Part shown: positions 14,804 to 16,261 of the stretch, in pieces | How positions within the stretch are numbered: position 1 is the first letter of the stretch | How the letters are laid out: every line of letters starts with the position of its first letter | Assembly: GCA_905373665.1 (NCBI GenBank) | Contig: CAJPTV010000046.1 | Span: forward strand, 1 to 16,261 | DNA length: 16,261 nt | Direction of reading: 5' to 3' | DNA from: Bacteroidia bacterium | Lineage (GTDB): Bacteria > Bacteroidota > Bacteroidia > Bacteroidales > CAJPTX01 | Translations under genes and position numbers: made by a program | Notes under the pieces: generated by a model | Told to the model about the DNA's origin: nothing | Databases searched by the model: none | The model's input: the letters and a program-made list of their open reading frames with translations, nothing else

Positions 14804-16261
14804 CTAGAGTTTAATCACCTTTACGCTACGTTCCGAAGAATTTGCCCCGCGGAAACGAACAAAATAGACCCCCGTAGGCAAGTCCGAGGTCTCAATAACC
14901 ACCTCACTCCCTTCCAACATGCCCGAACGAACGACCATACCCGAAAGATTGACGAGTTCGTAAGCGGCAGAGAGCCCCTCTGGGTTCACAATCCGCAACT
15001 GCGAGGTGAAGGGGTTCGGAGAAACGGTAAGCGAGGCGAACAAGGCCTCCTCGACTGCTAGAGGAGGTCGATTATTGTTGTCACCATTCCCACCCTTCTT
15101 CTCAAACTTCGCCGTCACCTCGGTCGCTGCCGTCACGGTGAACTTCTTCGTAGACATAATATCTACGCCGTTCGCTTTCAGTTCCTTGAGCTCGTAGCCG
15201 TTAGCGGGAGTTTCCTTTACAGTCAGTTCCGTACCCTTGGCTACTGTCTTTAGCGTCTCTGTAGTGTAACCCTCGATAGCGATCGTGCCGTGTGCGCCCT
15301 GTGTGAGTTTCACCTTATACGTTGTGGGCTTACTCGGATCTATCTCGCCAAACACTGCGGTCACCTCGGTATCGGCTGTTACCTTAAACTTCATGGTAGA
15401 TTTGATATCTACACCGTTTGCCTTAAGCTCCTTGAGTTCGTATTTAGCAGGATCTTCGGGCGTTGCAATAACCGTTAGCTCGGTATCCTTTTCAACCTTC
15501 TCCAGCTTCGCATCGTCATAACCCTCGATGGAGATCGTACCATGCGCCCCCTGTGTGAGAGTCACCCTGTACGTAGTTGGATCGCTCGGATCTTTCTCGC
15601 CAAACACAGCGGTTACCTCGGTATCGGCAGTTACCTTGAACGTCATCGTAGGTTTGATATCTACACCGTTTGCCTTAAGCTCCTTAAGTTCGTATTTAGC
15701 AGGATCTTCGGGCGTTGCAATTACCGTTAGCACGGTGTTCTCTATCACCGATGCAAGTTGCTCTTTCGTGTAGTCTTTAATGGCAAGAGTTCCATGCGCT
15801 GGCTCTGACAAAGTAACTCTATAGTTCTTGAGAGTAGACGTATAGAATTCTGCTTCTACCACAACAGCTTTGGTTACCGTAAATTCTCTCGTAGTGAATA
15901 TATTCTCGTTGCCAGCCGTTAGTGTCCTTAGTTGCCACCCACCTTCGCTCTGAGGAATAGCTTCGACCTTTACCCGCGTCCCGTAGGGCACTTTATCGAG
16001 GTCAAGGGGTTGATCAGGATGATCTGCGTCCTTAAGTTTCAATTCGCCCATACCTGTAATGCGCGTTTCAACCTTAAAGGTCTTTTCTGCAAAGAGTGCT
16101 TTTACGTGGGTCTCTTTGGTTACCTTGAATTTCATCGTCGATTTGATATCGACATCGTTTGCCGTTAGCTCGGTAAGTTCGTATTTAGCGGCATCTTCGG
16201 GCGTTGCTACTACGGTTAGCTCGGTATTCTCTGCCACCGCGTTAAGCGCCTCCTCGGTGTA
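14804..16261 (-). CDS. T9SS surface protein with InlB-B-like repeats (partial)
   Basis: The C-terminal 485 residues of a surface protein; the frame is open to the right edge, so the N-terminus and signal peptide are outside. The fragment holds one partial and four complete repeats of about 84 residues resembling divergent InlB B-repeats (Flg_new_2), each running roughly YRVTLTQGAHGTI...GY, then LTVIATPEDPAKYELKELKANGVDI, then a Val/Thr-rich end such as FKVTADTEVTAVF. A GGNGDNNN linker leads to a type A T9SS sorting domain (SPNPF, VVRSGMLEG, LPTGVYFVRF, KVIKL). Export through Sec and T9SS and anchoring on the surface follow from the sorting domain; an adhesive or spacer role for the repeats is inference. 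The GTG at 16237 within the frame is an ordinary valine codon, not the start. Confidence 0.88.
   Translation of the reverse strand, partial: YTEEALNAVAENTELTVVATPEDAAKYELTELTANDVDIKSTMKFKVTKETHVKALFAEKTFKVETRITGMGELKLKDADHPDQPLDLDKVPYGTRVKVEAIPQSEGGWQLRTLTAGNENIFTTREFTVTKAVVVEAEFYTSTLKNYRVTLSEPAHGTLAIKDYTKEQLASVIENTVLTVIATPEDPAKYELKELKANGVDIKPTMTFKVTADTEVTAVFGEKDPSDPTTYRVTLTQGAHGTISIEGYDDAKLEKVEKDTELTVIATPEDPAKYELKELKANGVDIKSTMKFKVTADTEVTAVFGEIDPSKPTTYKVKLTQGAHGTIAIEGYTTETLKTVAKGTELTVKETPANGYELKELKANGVDIMSTKKFTVTAATEVTAKFEKKGGNGDNNNRPPLAVEEALFASLTVSPNPFTSQLRIVNPEGLSAAYELVNLSGMVVRSGMLEGSEVVIETSDLPTGVYFVRFRGANSSERSVKVIKL
15098..16261 (-). repeat. InlB-B-like repeat array, 84-codon units
   Basis: Units run 15325-15098, 15577-15326, 15829-15578 and 16078-15830, with a partial unit from 16261 to 16079. 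The units at 15829-15578 and 15577-15326 are offset by exactly 252 bp and share long identical DNA tracts, such as tttgatatctacaccgtttg and gcaggatcttcgggcgttgc. The 16078-15830 unit is the most divergent and has lost most of the consensus. Confidence 0.85.

Noticed and set aside
15006..15773. Short repeated plus-strand frames with MPCAPC-like starts
   Set aside because: They recur because they are the reverse complement of the 252-bp repeat units.

Overview
The window looks like chromosomal DNA of a Bacteroidales bacterium, most likely Porphyromonas or a close relative. The evidence is: a complete six-subunit Na+-translocating NADH:quinone reductase operon; two large secreted proteins ending in a type A type IX secretion (T9SS/Por) sorting domain; Bacteroidetes-type -7 promoter elements (TAnnTTTG) ahead of several genes; and weak Shine-Dalgarno signals. 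Genus and species cannot be fixed from this sequence alone. Every gene I accept lies on the minus strand, so the genes run from right to left.

Layout from right to left. 16261-14804 is the C-terminal part of a T9SS cell-surface protein built from ~84-residue InlB-B/Flg_new_2-like repeats; its N-terminus lies beyond the window. A stem-loop terminator (14748-14783) follows it. The nqrABCDEF operon (14621-8592) comes next, with a promoter overlapping a spurious upstream TTG start, and ends in a strong terminator (8550-8582). Then comes a 1290-residue T9SS surface protein (8373-4501) with a signal peptide, two copies of a BspA/DUF285 module, Big2-type Ig domains, a tandem 312-bp duplication and a sorting domain; it ends in a terminator at 4439-4470. 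About 365 bp without a gene follow. Next are a DUF89/ARMT1-like protein (4135-3254) with apparently altered metal-site residues, an aminopeptidase P-type metallopeptidase (3183-1777) with its own promoter, and a MacB/FtsX-type ABC permease (1743-472) that has no ATPase beside it. The last 471 bp hold no convincing gene but contain a REP-like hairpin, an 11-nt-phased TAT array and a copy of an 18-bp element also found at the nqrA promoter.

Function. NqrA-F form one inner-membrane complex that oxidises NADH, reduces quinone and exports Na+. The cofactor sites I looked for are present: the FMN-threonine SGAT motifs in NqrB and NqrC, the paired intramembrane cysteines of NqrD and NqrE, and the 2Fe-2S, FAD and NADH motifs of NqrF. 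The two T9SS proteins flanking the operon share near-identical sorting domains and are probably anchored on the cell surface. The left-hand genes look like ordinary housekeeping or envelope functions.

I found no CRISPR array, tRNA, rRNA, transposase or recognisable defence system. Nothing here amounts to a clearly new system. The most unusual signals are the 18-bp element shared by the nqrA promoter and the left edge, the degenerate DUF89 active site, and the recently duplicated repeats in the surface proteins.
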